In this document: in pieces, positions 27,226 through 36,593 of the stretch
How the letters are laid out: every line of letters begins with the position of its first letter
Position numbering within the stretch: position 1 is the first letter of the stretch
NCBI RefSeq assembly: GCF_020523795.1
Contig: NZ_JAJALI010000005.1
Span: 62,001 to 126,000, forward strand
Source of the DNA: Ancylobacter sp. Lp-2
Lineage (GTDB): Bacteria > Pseudomonadota > Alphaproteobacteria > Rhizobiales > Xanthobacteraceae
DNA: 64,000 bases
Reading direction: 5' to 3'
Position numbers and translations under genes: made by a program
Notes under the pieces: model-generated
The model's input: the letters and a program-made list of their open reading frames with translations, nothing else
What the model was told of the DNA's origin: nothing
Database searches by the model: none

Positions 27226-29000
27226 TTGCTCGAATAACCCGGCACGATCAGCGCATCGATGATGTAGCGGCCGCCGGCTTCCACCACGGCCGCGCCCTTT
27301 TCCAGCTCGGCGGCGAGCTCGGCGACGCTGGAGACGGAGACCCCGCCGTCAAAGCCCTGCGCCCGCGCCAGCGCGATGATGTCCGGCGGCGGGTCATCGA
27401 GCCGCTGGCCGATCCACTTGTTCTCAACCGGCCGGCCGCGCTCGCGCGCCATCCGCTCCTGGTGCACCTCGTCATTGAAGTAGGAGCGGTTGTTGGAGAC
27501 CACCAGCATCATCGGCAACTCGCCGCGCGAGGCGGTCCACAGCGCGTTGACGCCCATCAGGTAGTCGCCGTCGCCGATGACGCCGACGGTCATCCGGCCG
27601 CTGCCGCGCAGGGCTATGGCGGCGCCGATGGTGTGGCCCGGCCCGGTGCCGACCGCGCCGCCACCGTCCTTGCCGAGGAAGTCGAGCGGCGTGCGGAAGC
27701 GCGAGGCCTGCCGCGGCCAGCCGAAGGCCAGCCGGGCGAAGGTGACCGGACGCTCGCGACCGAAGGCGGCCAGCGTGTAGGCGAGCTGCTCGGAATTGAA
27801 CGGCGCCGCCGCGTCCGGCCCGTTCGGCGCGGTGAGCGTCCAGTGGCGCTCGGCCGCCACCAGCGGCGCGGCCGGATGCCAGTCGTCCTCCAGGCGCAGC
27901 CATTCCAGCAGCTGCGCGACGAAGCGGTCGGGATCGGCGAGCACCCGCAGATCGGCGGCCGGCAGCGCCTGATGGTCCATGCTCCAGCCATTATGGACAT
28001 AGCTGTCGAGCGAGCAGTGGACGATGGACGCCTTCACCGGCTCCTGCGTCTGCGAAGCGCCGGAGCGGGCGGCGAGGAAGCCGGCGAGATCGTGCCAGTC
28101 AAAGCTGACGATCAGGTCGGCAGCGGCCAGCACCTCCGCCTCGGCGTCGGTCGGGCGCTCGCCCACCGGCGCGAGGGCGTGCAGGCGGTGCTCGGTGGGG
28201 AACACCGAGGCATTGTGCAGCGTGGTCAGCACCAGCGCTCCGAGGCGCTCGGCGAGTTCGACGCGCCGGTCCCAGTCATCGGTCGCACGCGAGCCGCGCC
28301 CGAACAGCAGCACCGGCGCCTTGGCGGCGCGCAGCAGCCCGACGATACGCTCCATGTCCTCGCCGGCGGCCGCCGGCGGGCGCGGTGGGGCGTAGCGGCG
28401 CACATCCGGCACCTTCACCTCGCGCTCGAGCCGGCTCTCCTGCATCTCGGCGTCGAGGCAGACATAGACCGGGCCGGTGGGCGCGGTGCGGGCGATCTGG
28501 TCGGCGCGCAGCACCGATTCCACCGCCGCCTCGGCCGAGGCCGGCTGGTCGTCCCACTTGGTGTAGTGGCGCACCAGCGCGCCCTGGTCGCGCGCGGTGT
28601 GGATCCAGTCGATCCACGGCCGGCGTCTATGGGCGTCGACCGGGCCTGTGGCGCCGATGATCAGCATCGGCCGACGGTCGCACCAGGCGTTGAAGATCGA
28701 CATGGTGGCGTGCATCAGCCCGACATTAGAATGCAGCGCCACCGCCATCGGCTCGTTGGCGACGCGCGAGAAGCCGTCGGCGATGGCGACCGCGTGGCCC
28801 TCGTGCAGGCAGACGATCATCTCGGGGTCGTGGTTGCCGAGATGGTTGACCAGGCTGTCATGCAGGCCGCGGAAGCTCGCGCCGGGCACCAGCGCGATAT
28901 AGCGGTAGCCGAGCGCACGCACGGTCTGGGCGACCACGTCGCTGCCCCAGAGCTCCTTCGGCGCCGTCAGCGTCGCGGTGGTGTTCATGGTGGTGTTCAT
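27222..29000 (-). CDS. Thiamine-pyrophosphate-dependent enzyme (acetolactate synthase/benzoylformate decarboxylase-like)
   Basis: A 592-residue TPP enzyme with three domains. The glutamate that activates the cofactor is Glu67 (CLHEGHAV) and the TPP/Mg2+ motif runs from GDGD (about 476) to SNN (about 504). It would act on a 2-oxo acid, either by decarboxylation to an aldehyde or by carboligation. The aldehyde dehydrogenase upstream in the same operon makes decarboxylation plausible. The N-terminus repeats ATGAACACCACC twice, so either of two ATG codons (29000 or 28988) could be used. IlvB is unlikely because no small subunit is nearby. The substrate is not identified. Confidence 0.85.
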   Translation of the reverse strand: MNTTMNTTATLTAPKELWGSDVVAQTVRALGYRYIALVPGASFRGLHDSLVNHLGNHDPEMIVCLHEGHAVAIADGFSRVANEPMAVALHSNVGLMHATMSIFNAWCDRRPMLIIGATGPVDAHRRRPWIDWIHTARDQGALVRHYTKWDDQPASAEAAVESVLRADQIARTAPTGPVYVCLDAEMQESRLEREVKVPDVRRYAPPRPPAAAGEDMERIVGLLRAAKAPVLLFGRGSRATDDWDRRVELAERLGALVLTTLHNASVFPTEHRLHALAPVGERPTDAEAEVLAAADLIVSFDWHDLAGFLAARSGASQTQEPVKASIVHCSLDSYVHNGWSMDHQALPAADLRVLADPDRFVAQLLEWLRLEDDWHPAAPLVAAERHWTLTAPNGPDAAAPFNSEQLAYTLAAFGRERPVTFARLAFGWPRQASRFRTPLDFLGKDGGGAVGTGPGHTIGAAIALRGSGRMTVGVIGDGDYLMGVNALWTASRGELPMMLVVSNNRSYFNDEVHQERMARERGRPVENKWIGQRLDDPPPDIIALARAQGFDGGVSVSSVAELAAELEKGAAVVEAGGRYIIDALIVPGYSSK

Positions 29001-29017
29001 GGATCCGTTCCGGTCTG

Positions 29018-30517
29018 TCAGTCGACGAAGACCTCGTCGCGCCCGCGCCGGATGGACGGCAGGATGCCGACGACGAGCATGACGATGGCGAGCACGATGA
29101 AGAAGGCGGCGATCGGCCGCTCGACGAAGGTGAGGAAGCTGCCGCGCGAGATCATCAGCGCCTGCCGCAGGTTCTCCTCCATCATCCGGCCGAGCACGAA
29201 GCCGAGGGTGAGCGGCGCCGGCTCGAAGTTGAACTTGGACAGCGCGTAGCCGAACACCGCGAGGGCAGCCATGATCAGGATGTCGGCCGGCTCGGAATTG
29301 ATCGAGTACACGCCGATGCAGCAGAAGATGATGATGCCGACGAACATCAGCCGGTAGGGCACGTTGAGCAGCTTCACCCACAGCCCGACCAGCGGCAGGT
29401 TGATCACCAGCAGCATGAGATTGCCCATCCACATCGAGGCGATCAGGCCCCAGAACAGGTCCGGCATCTTGGTCATGATCTGCGGGCCGGGCACGATGCC
29501 GTGGATGGTCATCGCGCCGACCATCAGCGCCATCACCGCATTGGGCGGAATGCCCAGGGTGAGCAGCGGGATGAACGAGGTCTGCGCGCCGGCATTGTTG
29601 GCGCTCTCCGGCCCGGCCACGCCCTCGATCGCCCCGCGGCCGAAGCGGCCGGGCTGGCGGGCGAGCTTCTTCTCCAGCGTGTAGGAGGCATAGGGCGCCA
29701 GCACGGCGCCATTGCCGGGCAGGATGCCGAGAATGCTGCCGAGCAGCGTGCCGCGCAGGATCGGCTTGACCGAGGCCCGCATCTCCTCGCGGCTCGGCAG
29801 CAGGTTGCCGATCTGGGTCTGCTTCACCTGCCGCGCCTCGCCATGCTCGAGGCTGCGGAACACTTCGGCGATGCCGAACAGGCCCATGCCGAGCAGCGCG
29901 ATCTCGATGCCGTCGGCGAGCCACACCGCGCCGAAGGTGAGGCGCAGCTGGCCGGTGGTCAGGTCCGGTCCCACCGTCGACAGGAGCACGCCGATCAGGA
30001 TCATGATGATCGCCTTGAACACCGAGCCGCGGGCGAGCAGCACGGCGAAGGCGAGGCCGGTGAGCATCAGCGCGAAATATTCCGCCGGGCCGAACACCAG
30101 CGCCAGGCTGGCGAGCGGCGAGGCCAGCGCGGCGATCACCACCGTGGCGATGGAGCCGGCGACGAAGGAGCCGATCGCCGAGATGCCCAGCGCCGCGCCC
30201 GCCCGCCCCTGACGCGCCATCTCGTGGCCGTCGAGCGCGGTGACGACGGCGCTGGATTCACCGGGGATGTTAAGCAGGATCGAGGCGGTGGAGCCGCCAT
30301 ATTGCGCGCCGTAATAGATGCCGGCGAGCATGATCAGCGCCGCCGTCGGGTCGAGGCCGAAGGTCATCGGCAGCAGGATGGCGATGGTGGCGATCGGGCC
30401 GATGCCGGGCAGCACGCCGATCAGCGTGCCGAGCATGCAGCCGGCGAAGCACAGCAGCACGTTGATCGGCGACACCGCGACGACCACGCCGTGAGCGAGA
30501 TTCTGGAGAAAATCCAT
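29018..30517 (-). CDS. tctA: Tripartite tricarboxylate transporter large permease
   Basis: Large inner-membrane subunit of a TctABC importer, 499 residues with about eleven hydrophobic helices. Conserved family blocks are visible: GVLPGIGP near residue 37, YYGAQYGGSTASILLNIPGE near 68-87 and GLIASMWMGNLML near 365. It works with the adjacent tctB (nine bases away) and the periplasmic TctC to import a carboxylate using the proton or sodium gradient. The same operon contains oxidoreductases that would use the substrate. Confidence 0.95.
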   Translation of the reverse strand: MDFLQNLAHGVVVAVSPINVLLCFAGCMLGTLIGVLPGIGPIATIAILLPMTFGLDPTAALIMLAGIYYGAQYGGSTASILLNIPGESSAVVTALDGHEMARQGRAGAALGISAIGSFVAGSIATVVIAALASPLASLALVFGPAEYFALMLTGLAFAVLLARGSVFKAIIMILIGVLLSTVGPDLTTGQLRLTFGAVWLADGIEIALLGMGLFGIAEVFRSLEHGEARQVKQTQIGNLLPSREEMRASVKPILRGTLLGSILGILPGNGAVLAPYASYTLEKKLARQPGRFGRGAIEGVAGPESANNAGAQTSFIPLLTLGIPPNAVMALMVGAMTIHGIVPGPQIMTKMPDLFWGLIASMWMGNLMLLVINLPLVGLWVKLLNVPYRLMFVGIIIFCCIGVYSINSEPADILIMAALAVFGYALSKFNFEPAPLTLGFVLGRMMEENLRQALMISRGSFLTFVERPIAAFFIVLAIVMLVVGILPSIRRGRDEVFVD

Positions 30518-30526
30518 ATCGGAAAC

Positions 30527-31027
30527 TCAGAACTGAATCGAAAAGGCAGGCAGGATCAGCAGCGGCAGCGGCTGGTTCAGCACGAAGCGGAACACCACGG
30601 CGCAGAACACCGTCATCGCCACGGTGAAGATGGCGAGTTCGACCGGCCGCACCTCGCGCGATCCGAAGCCGGCGGTGAACATCGACAGCGGCGCCGCCAC
30701 CAGGAAGCCCACCGAGCGGATGGTCACGGCGAACAGGATCAGCGAGGCCAGCACGAAGATCGGGCCGCGCAGCTGCCAGCGCTCCAGCGCCTCGCCCTCC
30801 TTGAGGAAGCTCAGCACCACCAGCACGGCACCGCCGAGGCCGATGCCGATCGCCGTCCAGCGCGGCACCATCGCCGGCCCCATGGCGCGCAGCGTGCCCT
30901 GCGGCAGGCCGCTCAGCATGAACACCACGAAGGCGGCGGCGAAGATGAGGAACGCGCCGGCGACGAAGTTCTGCGGCGAGCGGATGGCGGGACGCGATCC
31001 CTGCGCGTCCCGGTTCAGCAAAGACAT
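30527..31027 (-). CDS. tctB: Tripartite tricarboxylate transporter small permease
   Basis: A 166-residue membrane protein with four predicted helices, the small subunit of the TctABC importer. ATG 31027 is chosen because GAGGAGG lies just upstream; an ATG six codons earlier lacks a site. It lies between tctC and tctA in the usual order, with short gaps. Confidence 0.9.
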   Translation of the reverse strand: MSLLNRDAQGSRPAIRSPQNFVAGAFLIFAAAFVVFMLSGLPQGTLRAMGPAMVPRWTAIGIGLGGAVLVVLSFLKEGEALERWQLRGPIFVLASLILFAVTIRSVGFLVAAPLSMFTAGFGSREVRPVELAIFTVAMTVFCAVVFRFVLNQPLPLLILPAFSIQF

Positions 31028-31085
31028 GCGATCCTCCTCGATCAACCTGTCGCGGTTCGGAGATGGGCGGCCGGCAAGGCCGCCC

Positions 31086-32057
31086 TCACTCGACGCTGAC
31101 GCCGATGGTCCGGACCATCTCGCCCCACTTGTTGACCTCGTCCTTCAGATAGACCGAGACCTCCGCGACATCGCGCTTGTGGAGCTGGTAGCCCATGCCG
31201 AGGAGCTTCTCCTGCACGTCCTTGCGCGCCAGGATCTCGTTGATGTCGGTGTTGATCTTCCCGACGATGTCGGCCGGCGTCTTGGCCGGCGCCAGCACGG
31301 CGACCCAGGATTCAGCCACGAAGGGGAAGCCCTTCTCGGTGTAGGTCGGCACGTCCGGCATGGCGGAGACGCGGGTCTCGCTGGCGACGGCGAGGCCCTT
31401 GAGCTTGCCTTCCGTGACCTGCGGGATGACGCCGAAGGAGGAGGCGACCATGTCGACCTGGTTGCCCAGCGCCGCCTGCACCGACAGCGCGCCGCCGCGG
31501 AACGGCACATGGGTCGCCGGCGTCTTGGCCAGCTTGCGCAGGAAGTATTCGGCGGCGATGTGCGAGCCGCTGCCGACGCCGGCGGTGGCGAAGGTGATCT
31601 CGCGATCCTTGGCCCAGGCGAGGTAGTCCTTCAGGTCGCCGGGGTTGGAGGGATGGGTCGCGATAGTCTCCGGCGAGGAGACCGAGATCGAGATCGGCAC
31701 CAGCTGGTCGAGCGAATAGTCGCGCTGCTTGTACAGCGTCTCGTTGATGGCGATCGCGGTCGAGGTGACCAGCAGGTTGAGCCCGTCGGGCGCGGCGCTG
31801 GCGATGATCGAGGCGGCGGTGTTGCCGCCGGCGCCCGCCTTGTTCTCCACGGTGACCGGCTTGCCCCATTTCGTGCTCAGCTCCTGCGCGATGATGCGCG
31901 CGAAGGAATCCACGAAGCCGCCCGCCGCGAAGGCGACGGTCATGGTGACACGATCCTGCGGGTAGGAGCTGGCCTGCGCGCGGACGACACCCGTGCAGCT
32001 GAGCACGATGGCGACCGCGGACAGGGCGGCCGCGACCGGACGACGAAAGGCGTTCAT
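31086..32057 (-). CDS. tctC: Tripartite tricarboxylate transporter substrate-binding protein (Bug family)
   Basis: Periplasmic Bug-family receptor, 323 residues. Signal peptide of about 28 residues (ends near VVRAQA). Family landmarks are VTMTVAFAAGGFVDSFAR, the NKAGAGGNTAA loop, and ATAGVGSGSHIAAEYF. ATG 32057 follows GGAGAGGAAA; an ATG four codons upstream lacks spacing. Upstream (32087-32104) lies the stem AACCCC/GGGGTT without a T run, possibly an mRNA processing hairpin. Ligand unknown, probably a carboxylate used by the operon enzymes. Confidence 0.93.
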   Translation of the reverse strand: MNAFRRPVAAALSAVAIVLSCTGVVRAQASSYPQDRVTMTVAFAAGGFVDSFARIIAQELSTKWGKPVTVENKAGAGGNTAASIIASAAPDGLNLLVTSTAIAINETLYKQRDYSLDQLVPISISVSSPETIATHPSNPGDLKDYLAWAKDREITFATAGVGSGSHIAAEYFLRKLAKTPATHVPFRGGALSVQAALGNQVDMVASSFGVIPQVTEGKLKGLAVASETRVSAMPDVPTYTEKGFPFVAESWVAVLAPAKTPADIVGKINTDINEILARKDVQEKLLGMGYQLHKRDVAEVSVYLKDEVNKWGEMVRTIGVSVE

Positions 32058-32124
32058 TTTCCTCTCCATGTAGGGTCTTGCTTGCGAACCCCTCTGCGGG
32101 GGTTTCGTCAGGGAGACCGTCGGC

Positions 32125-33609
32125 CTAGCGGGCCGGGCGCTTCAGATTGACGTGGATGTGCTTTTCCTGGGTGTAGGCGATCAACTCTTCCAGGCATTCC
32201 TCGCGGCCGAGGCCGGACTGCTTGTAGCCGCCGAACGGCGTGCCGAGGAAATGCCGGGAGACCTCGTTGATCCACACGAAGCCGGCCTCGACCTCGCCGG
32301 CGAGCCGATGCGCGTCGCGCACGTCGTCGGTCCAGATCGAGCAGGTCAGCCCGTATTCGACGCTGTTGACGGTCTCCAGCATCCGCGCCTCGTCGGACCA
32401 GCGGAACACCGCCAGCACCGGGCCGAACACCTCCTCGCGGGCGAGGCGCATCTGCGGCGTCACCTCGGTGAAGATGGTCGGCAGGACGAAATTGCCGCCG
32501 GCCAGCGCCGGATCGTCCGGCACCCCGCCGCCGCACAGCAGGCTGGCGCCCTCCGCCTTGGTGTCGGCGATGAAGCCCATCACCTTGTCGAACTGGGCAC
32601 GGCTGATGATGGCGCCCATCGTCGTCGCCGGATCGGCCGGGTCGCCGGGCTTGAAATGGCCGATCTTGCGGGCGATGCGCTCGACCACCGCGTCGTGGAT
32701 CGCCTCGTGCAGGAACACCCGGCTGGTCGAGCCGCAGGACTGGCCGCACCAGGTGAAGTTCATGCCGGCGACCACCGCCGCCGCCACCTCGTCCGGATCG
32801 GCGTCGGCACGCGCGATCAGCGCGTTCTTGCCGCCGAGTTCCAGCAGCACCGGCTTGATGGTGTCGGCGCCGGCCTTCATCACCGCGCGTCCGGCCTGCA
32901 CGCTGCCGATCAGCGAGATCATCGCCACGTCCGGGTGCGAGGCGAGCGCCGCGCCGGTCTCGCGTCCGCCCGGCAGCACGCTGAACACGCCCGGCGGCAG
33001 AAGCCCATCGACGAGTTCGGCGAAGCGCAGCGAGCTCAGCGGCGCCTGATCCGGCGGCTTCACCACCACGACATTGCCGGCGGCGAGCGGCGCGGCCGAT
33101 TTGGCGGCGCAGAACATGAAGGGATGGTTGAAGGGGATGATGCGGCCGATGACGCCGCGCGGTTCGCGCACCGAGAAGTTCACCGAATCCGGCCCGAGCG
33201 GCACCGACTGGCCCTTCATCTCGGTGACGAGGCCGGCGAAAAATTCGAGCTGCGCCGCGGCGTTGGCGACGTCGCCGGCCATCTCGTGCACCGGGTTGCC
33301 GCCGTCGATGGCGTCGATCAGCGCCAGTTCGTCGGCGTTCTCGCGCACGATGCGGGCGATCTGCCGGAGGATCTTGGCGCGCTCGGCCGGACGCACCCGG
33401 CGCCACTCGCGATAGGCCGCCTTCGCCGCCGTCACCGCCGCGTCGACATCGGCGGCGTCGGCCTGCGCCACGAAGCCGAGCGAGGAGCCCTTGGCCGGGT
33501 TGGTCAGCTCGATGCGGCCCTGCCGCGCCGGCGCCCGCCAGGCGCCGTCATAGTAGAGCTCGCGGTTCTTCGGCAGAACATCCAGAGCCTTGATGCCGTC
33601 GATATACAT
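32125..33609 (-). CDS. NAD(P)-dependent aldehyde dehydrogenase
   Basis: A 494-residue class-1/2-like aldehyde dehydrogenase. Catalytic residues are present: Asn161 (FNHPF), general base Glu257 (LELGGKN) and nucleophile Cys292 (GQSCGS). The coenzyme fold around residues 225-240 (SLIGSVQAG) is complete. It would oxidise an aldehyde to the acid, and in this operon the most likely source is the TPP enzyme. It resembles betaine-aldehyde and related dehydrogenases, but the exact substrate is inference from context. Confidence 0.92.
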   Translation of the reverse strand: MYIDGIKALDVLPKNRELYYDGAWRAPARQGRIELTNPAKGSSLGFVAQADAADVDAAVTAAKAAYREWRRVRPAERAKILRQIARIVRENADELALIDAIDGGNPVHEMAGDVANAAAQLEFFAGLVTEMKGQSVPLGPDSVNFSVREPRGVIGRIIPFNHPFMFCAAKSAAPLAAGNVVVVKPPDQAPLSSLRFAELVDGLLPPGVFSVLPGGRETGAALASHPDVAMISLIGSVQAGRAVMKAGADTIKPVLLELGGKNALIARADADPDEVAAAVVAGMNFTWCGQSCGSTSRVFLHEAIHDAVVERIARKIGHFKPGDPADPATTMGAIISRAQFDKVMGFIADTKAEGASLLCGGGVPDDPALAGGNFVLPTIFTEVTPQMRLAREEVFGPVLAVFRWSDEARMLETVNSVEYGLTCSIWTDDVRDAHRLAGEVEAGFVWINEVSRHFLGTPFGGYKQSGLGREECLEELIAYTQEKHIHVNLKRPAR

Positions 33610-33711
33610 GGGTCGTTCCTCGCGCCTTGCGGCGTTCCCGCTTGAATGTCCCGGTTTCTCTCATTGCCGCGCCGGACCGGCGCGCCGGAAACCTCGGTGT
33701 TGTCCGGCCGA

Positions 33712-34620
33712 TCAAGCCGGCACGTTCGCGTCCTGCAATTCCTGGCGGACGAGATCGAGCATTTCCTCCAGCCCCGGCGGATAGCTGGCGAGCGCCAGGC
33801 GGCCGAGCCGCTCCTGCTGCGCCACCGTGCCCTCGGTCACCGCCGGCTCGACGCCGAGCTCGCGCAGGGTGAGGGCGACCTCGCGCATTTCGGCGGCGCG
33901 GCGCACGCCGTGGTCGAGCATGCGGCTGACGTTGTAGGCAGCCGCGTCGCGCCAGGCGATGCCGGGATAGCTGCGCTGCAAGGAGTCGAGGATCTCCGCC
34001 TCGATCCCCGCCGCCCGCGCGGCGGCGAAGCACTCGTAGCTGAGCGCCTCCAGCCCCTTCACCATCACGCTGCGCACCATCTTCATCTGCGTCGCCGCGC
34101 CGATCTCCGCCCCGGCGACCGACAGGTTCATGCCGAAGGCGCGGAAGGTCTCGACGAAGGCGGGAGCGGCCGGGCCGGCGGCGAGGCACGGGGTCTGGTG
34201 CCGGCGCGGATGCACCGGCGCCATGATGGCGAGGTCGAGATAGCCGCCGGTGCGGCCGATGGCGGCGGCGGCGGCCCGCTTGCGGCCCGGCGACACCGAG
34301 TTCACGTCGACGAAGAGCTGGCCGGGCGCCAGCAGCGGCGCGGCGCGGCGGGCAGCGTCGAGGCTGGAGGCGGCGGTGACCGCGGCGAACACGTAGTCGA
34401 CCCCTTCGATCGCCGCAGTGGGATCGGCGGCGAGACGCACGCCCAGCCGCTCGGCCGGCTCGCGCACCCGCGCCTCGTGCCCGGCGATGTCGAACGCCGA
34501 CACCTCGCCGATGCCGGCCTCCATCAGGCCGCCCGCGAGCGCCTGCCCGGCCTCGCCGAAGCCGATGAAGCAGAGCCTCGGCGCGGTGCCCTTCGCGGGA
34601 GCTGGATCGGGTTGGGACAT
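33712..34620 (-). CDS. NAD(P)-dependent beta-hydroxyacid dehydrogenase with DUF1932 domain
   Basis: A 302-residue oxidoreductase. The N-terminal Rossmann domain starts with the dinucleotide motif IGFGEAGQALAGG (about 19-31) and resembles 3-hydroxyisobutyrate dehydrogenases; the C-terminal half matches the DUF1932 architecture, which replaces the usual helical domain. The lysine of the motif MKMVRSVMVKGLEAL is in the place of the family catalytic lysine. GGAGGTG precedes ATG 34620. It probably oxidises a hydroxy acid of the same pathway; substrate unknown. Confidence 0.84.
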   Translation of the reverse strand: MSQPDPAPAKGTAPRLCFIGFGEAGQALAGGLMEAGIGEVSAFDIAGHEARVREPAERLGVRLAADPTAAIEGVDYVFAAVTAASSLDAARRAAPLLAPGQLFVDVNSVSPGRKRAAAAAIGRTGGYLDLAIMAPVHPRRHQTPCLAAGPAAPAFVETFRAFGMNLSVAGAEIGAATQMKMVRSVMVKGLEALSYECFAAARAAGIEAEILDSLQRSYPGIAWRDAAAYNVSRMLDHGVRRAAEMREVALTLRELGVEPAVTEGTVAQQERLGRLALASYPPGLEEMLDLVRQELQDANVPA

Positions 34621-34713
34621 GTTCACCTCCATTCCGCGCCGGAGCCGCGCCGCGCGAGGCGCAGGCGGGGCTGATAGACGGACTCGGCGCGTCGAAACCT
34701 GTGGCTGCCGCGT

Positions 34714-35340
34714 TCAGAGAATTTGGCAGACGTCGTCGAAGCCGAAGCGGGCGCCGCGCGGGCGCAGGCTGGCCGGGTCGCCATAACCGATATTGACGAG
34801 GAAGTTCGACTTGACCCGCCCGCCGGGGAAGAAGGTCTCGTCCACCGCGTCGTGCAGGAAGCCGGACATCGGGCCGCAATCGAGGCCAAGCGCCCGCGCC
34901 GCCAGGATCAGGTAGGCGCCCTGCAGCGTGGCGTTGCGGAAGGAAGCGCGCCAGGCGAGATCGGGATCGGCGATGTAGACCTCGCGCCGGCCGACCGCAT
35001 GCGGCGCCAGCGTCTCCAGATGCTCGTAGAAGGCGGTGTCGATGCCGAGCACCGCCGTCACCGGCGCCGCCATGGTCTTGTCGACATTGCCGGGCTTCAG
35101 GCAGGGCCGAAGCCGTTCCTTCGCCTCGGGCGATTTCACGAACACGATGCGCTGCGGGCAGATGTTGCTGCTGGTCGGCGGCAGCTTGGCGAGCTCGTAG
35201 AGGGCGCGCAGATCCGCCTCCTCCACCGGCTTCGGCAGCCAGCCATAATAGGTTCGCGCGTCACGGAAAATCAGGTCGAGACTACGGTCGGCGACATGCT
35301 GCCGCGTCGCGCTGGTCGTCACGTCGGTCTTGGCGTCCAT
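34714..35340 (-). CDS. Nitroreductase-family protein (RutE-like malonic semialdehyde reductase)
   Basis: A 208-residue FMN enzyme of the nitroreductase fold, resembling RutE, which reduces malonic semialdehyde to 3-hydroxypropionate. Family blocks are LAKLPPTSSNICPQR and GPMSGFLHDAVDE; the C-terminus carries the short VNIGYGDPA motif. ATG 35340 is preferred over ATG 35352, which falls inside an inverted repeat and has no ribosome-binding site. It is the first enzyme gene after the GbpR-type regulator. Since no rut genes are nearby, it may detoxify or reduce an aldehyde or quinone intermediate. Confidence 0.8.
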   Translation of the reverse strand: MDAKTDVTTSATRQHVADRSLDLIFRDARTYYGWLPKPVEEADLRALYELAKLPPTSSNICPQRIVFVKSPEAKERLRPCLKPGNVDKTMAAPVTAVLGIDTAFYEHLETLAPHAVGRREVYIADPDLAWRASFRNATLQGAYLILAARALGLDCGPMSGFLHDAVDETFFPGGRVKSNFLVNIGYGDPASLRPRGARFGFDDVCQIL

Positions 35341-35345
35341 GGTCG

Positions 35346-35369
35346 TTTCCATCTTTTATTGGATGGAAA
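35346..35369. promoter_or_regulatory. Inverted repeat upstream of the carboxylate operon
   Basis: TTTCCATC, an eight-base AT-rich loop (TTTTATTG) and GATGGAAA form a perfect 8-bp inverted repeat just upstream of the RutE-like gene, in an AT-richer patch between the regulator gene and the operon. It is a candidate operator for the GbpR-type LysR protein, or a stem in the leader. Confidence 0.5.
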
Positions 35370-35454
35370 TAGACACAAGAATCGAAGCGTCGTCGTCCGG
35401 CCAAACGGCAAAATATCTATAGCCAAAAGTTATACGTGCTCTTCGCCTCCCGGT

Positions 35455-36399
35455 TCACTCGAGCAGGCCGGTCTTCTGCAGCTCGCGCAAATGCCCGCGC
35501 AGCGCCGCCAGCAGCGCCGAGACGCTGGCCGGCCGCCGGCGGTGGCGCAACGAGACGATGCCGGCCGGCCGGTTCACCGTGACCAGCGCCACCGGCACGA
35601 TGCGCACCGCGCCACGGGTGAGGTCGCCCGCCAGCATCAGCCGGGGCAGCACGGTGATGAAGTCGCTGGAGAGGATGAGCTCGCGGATGAACGAGATCGA
35701 GGTCGAGCGCAGCGGCGGCGTGCCCGGCAGCAGGTTCGAATAGGCCAGCACCGAATCCACTTCCTGCCCGAGGCGCTGCTCCAGCGAGGGCAGCACCAGC
35801 CCGTAGCGGGCGAAGGTCTCCACATCGACCCGGCCATCCTGCAGCAGCGGATGCTCGGCCCGCACGATCATCGAGATCGGCTCGTGATAGAGGGTCTCGC
35901 GCTGCACGTCCTGCGAGGTCTCCGCCTCGTAGAGACGCCCGACGATGAGGTCGAGCTTGCCGCTTTCCAGCTGCGGCATCAGCTCCACCGTGCGGCCCTG
36001 CACGATGCGGATGTTGAGGCCGGGATTGGTCGCCCTGAGCCGGCCGAGCGCGGCAGGCAGCACGCTCGACGCCGCGGTCGGCAGGGCGCCGATCACCAGC
36101 GTGCCGGCGAGCCCCTGCTCGATGAGCACGATATCGTCGCCCAGGCTGTCGACCAGCGACAGCATGGCCCGCCCGCGCTCGACCACCGCCCGGCCGAACG
36201 GGTTGATCAGCACGCCGCGCGGCACCCGGTCGAAAATCGGCTGGCCCAGTATCGTCTCGACCTCCTGCACCGCCTTGGACACCGCCGGCTGGCTCAGCCC
36301 CAGCTGGTGCGAGGCGGCGAGGAAGCTGCCCTGTTCGGCGACGGCGATGACGATCTCCACCTGCCGCAGCTTCAGCCGGGTGCTCAGCTTCTGGCGCAT
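35455..36399 (-). CDS. LysR-family regulator, GbpR-like
   Basis: A 314-residue LysR-type activator/repressor. The winged helix-turn-helix is at about residues 10-68 (VAEQGSFLAASHQLGLSQPAVSKAVQEVE) and the effector domain follows from about 95, with the Leu/Ile-rich opening TLVIGALPTAASSVLPAAL typical of the GbpR (galactose-binding-protein regulator) subgroup. ATG 36399 has GGAG upstream; the longer frame is not the gene. It heads the minus-strand operon and is divergent from another LysR gene, sharing a 268-base region that contains iteron-like repeats. Confidence 0.92.
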   Translation of the reverse strand: MRQKLSTRLKLRQVEIVIAVAEQGSFLAASHQLGLSQPAVSKAVQEVETILGQPIFDRVPRGVLINPFGRAVVERGRAMLSLVDSLGDDIVLIEQGLAGTLVIGALPTAASSVLPAALGRLRATNPGLNIRIVQGRTVELMPQLESGKLDLIVGRLYEAETSQDVQRETLYHEPISMIVRAEHPLLQDGRVDVETFARYGLVLPSLEQRLGQEVDSVLAYSNLLPGTPPLRSTSISFIRELILSSDFITVLPRLMLAGDLTRGAVRIVPVALVTVNRPAGIVSLRHRRRPASVSALLAALRGHLRELQKTGLLE

Positions 36400-36495
36400 G
36401 ACGCGATCTCCGCCGTGTCCGTCCGCCGGCGGCGGGCACGCGCGACAGGGATGCCCGGCGGCGCCCGGCTTGTCCAGCACCCCGATGCACCCCGG

Positions 36496-36536
36496 ATCCC
36501 GGGCCCCGGCGTCCCGGACCCGGCGTCCCGGACCCG
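36496..36536. repeat. CCGG-rich near-tandem repeat
   Basis: GGCGTCCCGGACCC is repeated head to tail (about 36507-36535) within a longer GC-only stretch that begins at about 36490. It lies in the region between the two divergent LysR genes, just beside the start of the minus-strand gene. A simple replication-slippage repeat; no regulatory meaning is visible. Confidence 0.6.
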
Positions 36537-36593
36537 GGGGTCGGCTGTTCGGCGGCAGCTTCATCGGCTAAGCCAGTCGGAGGCACGGGAGCG

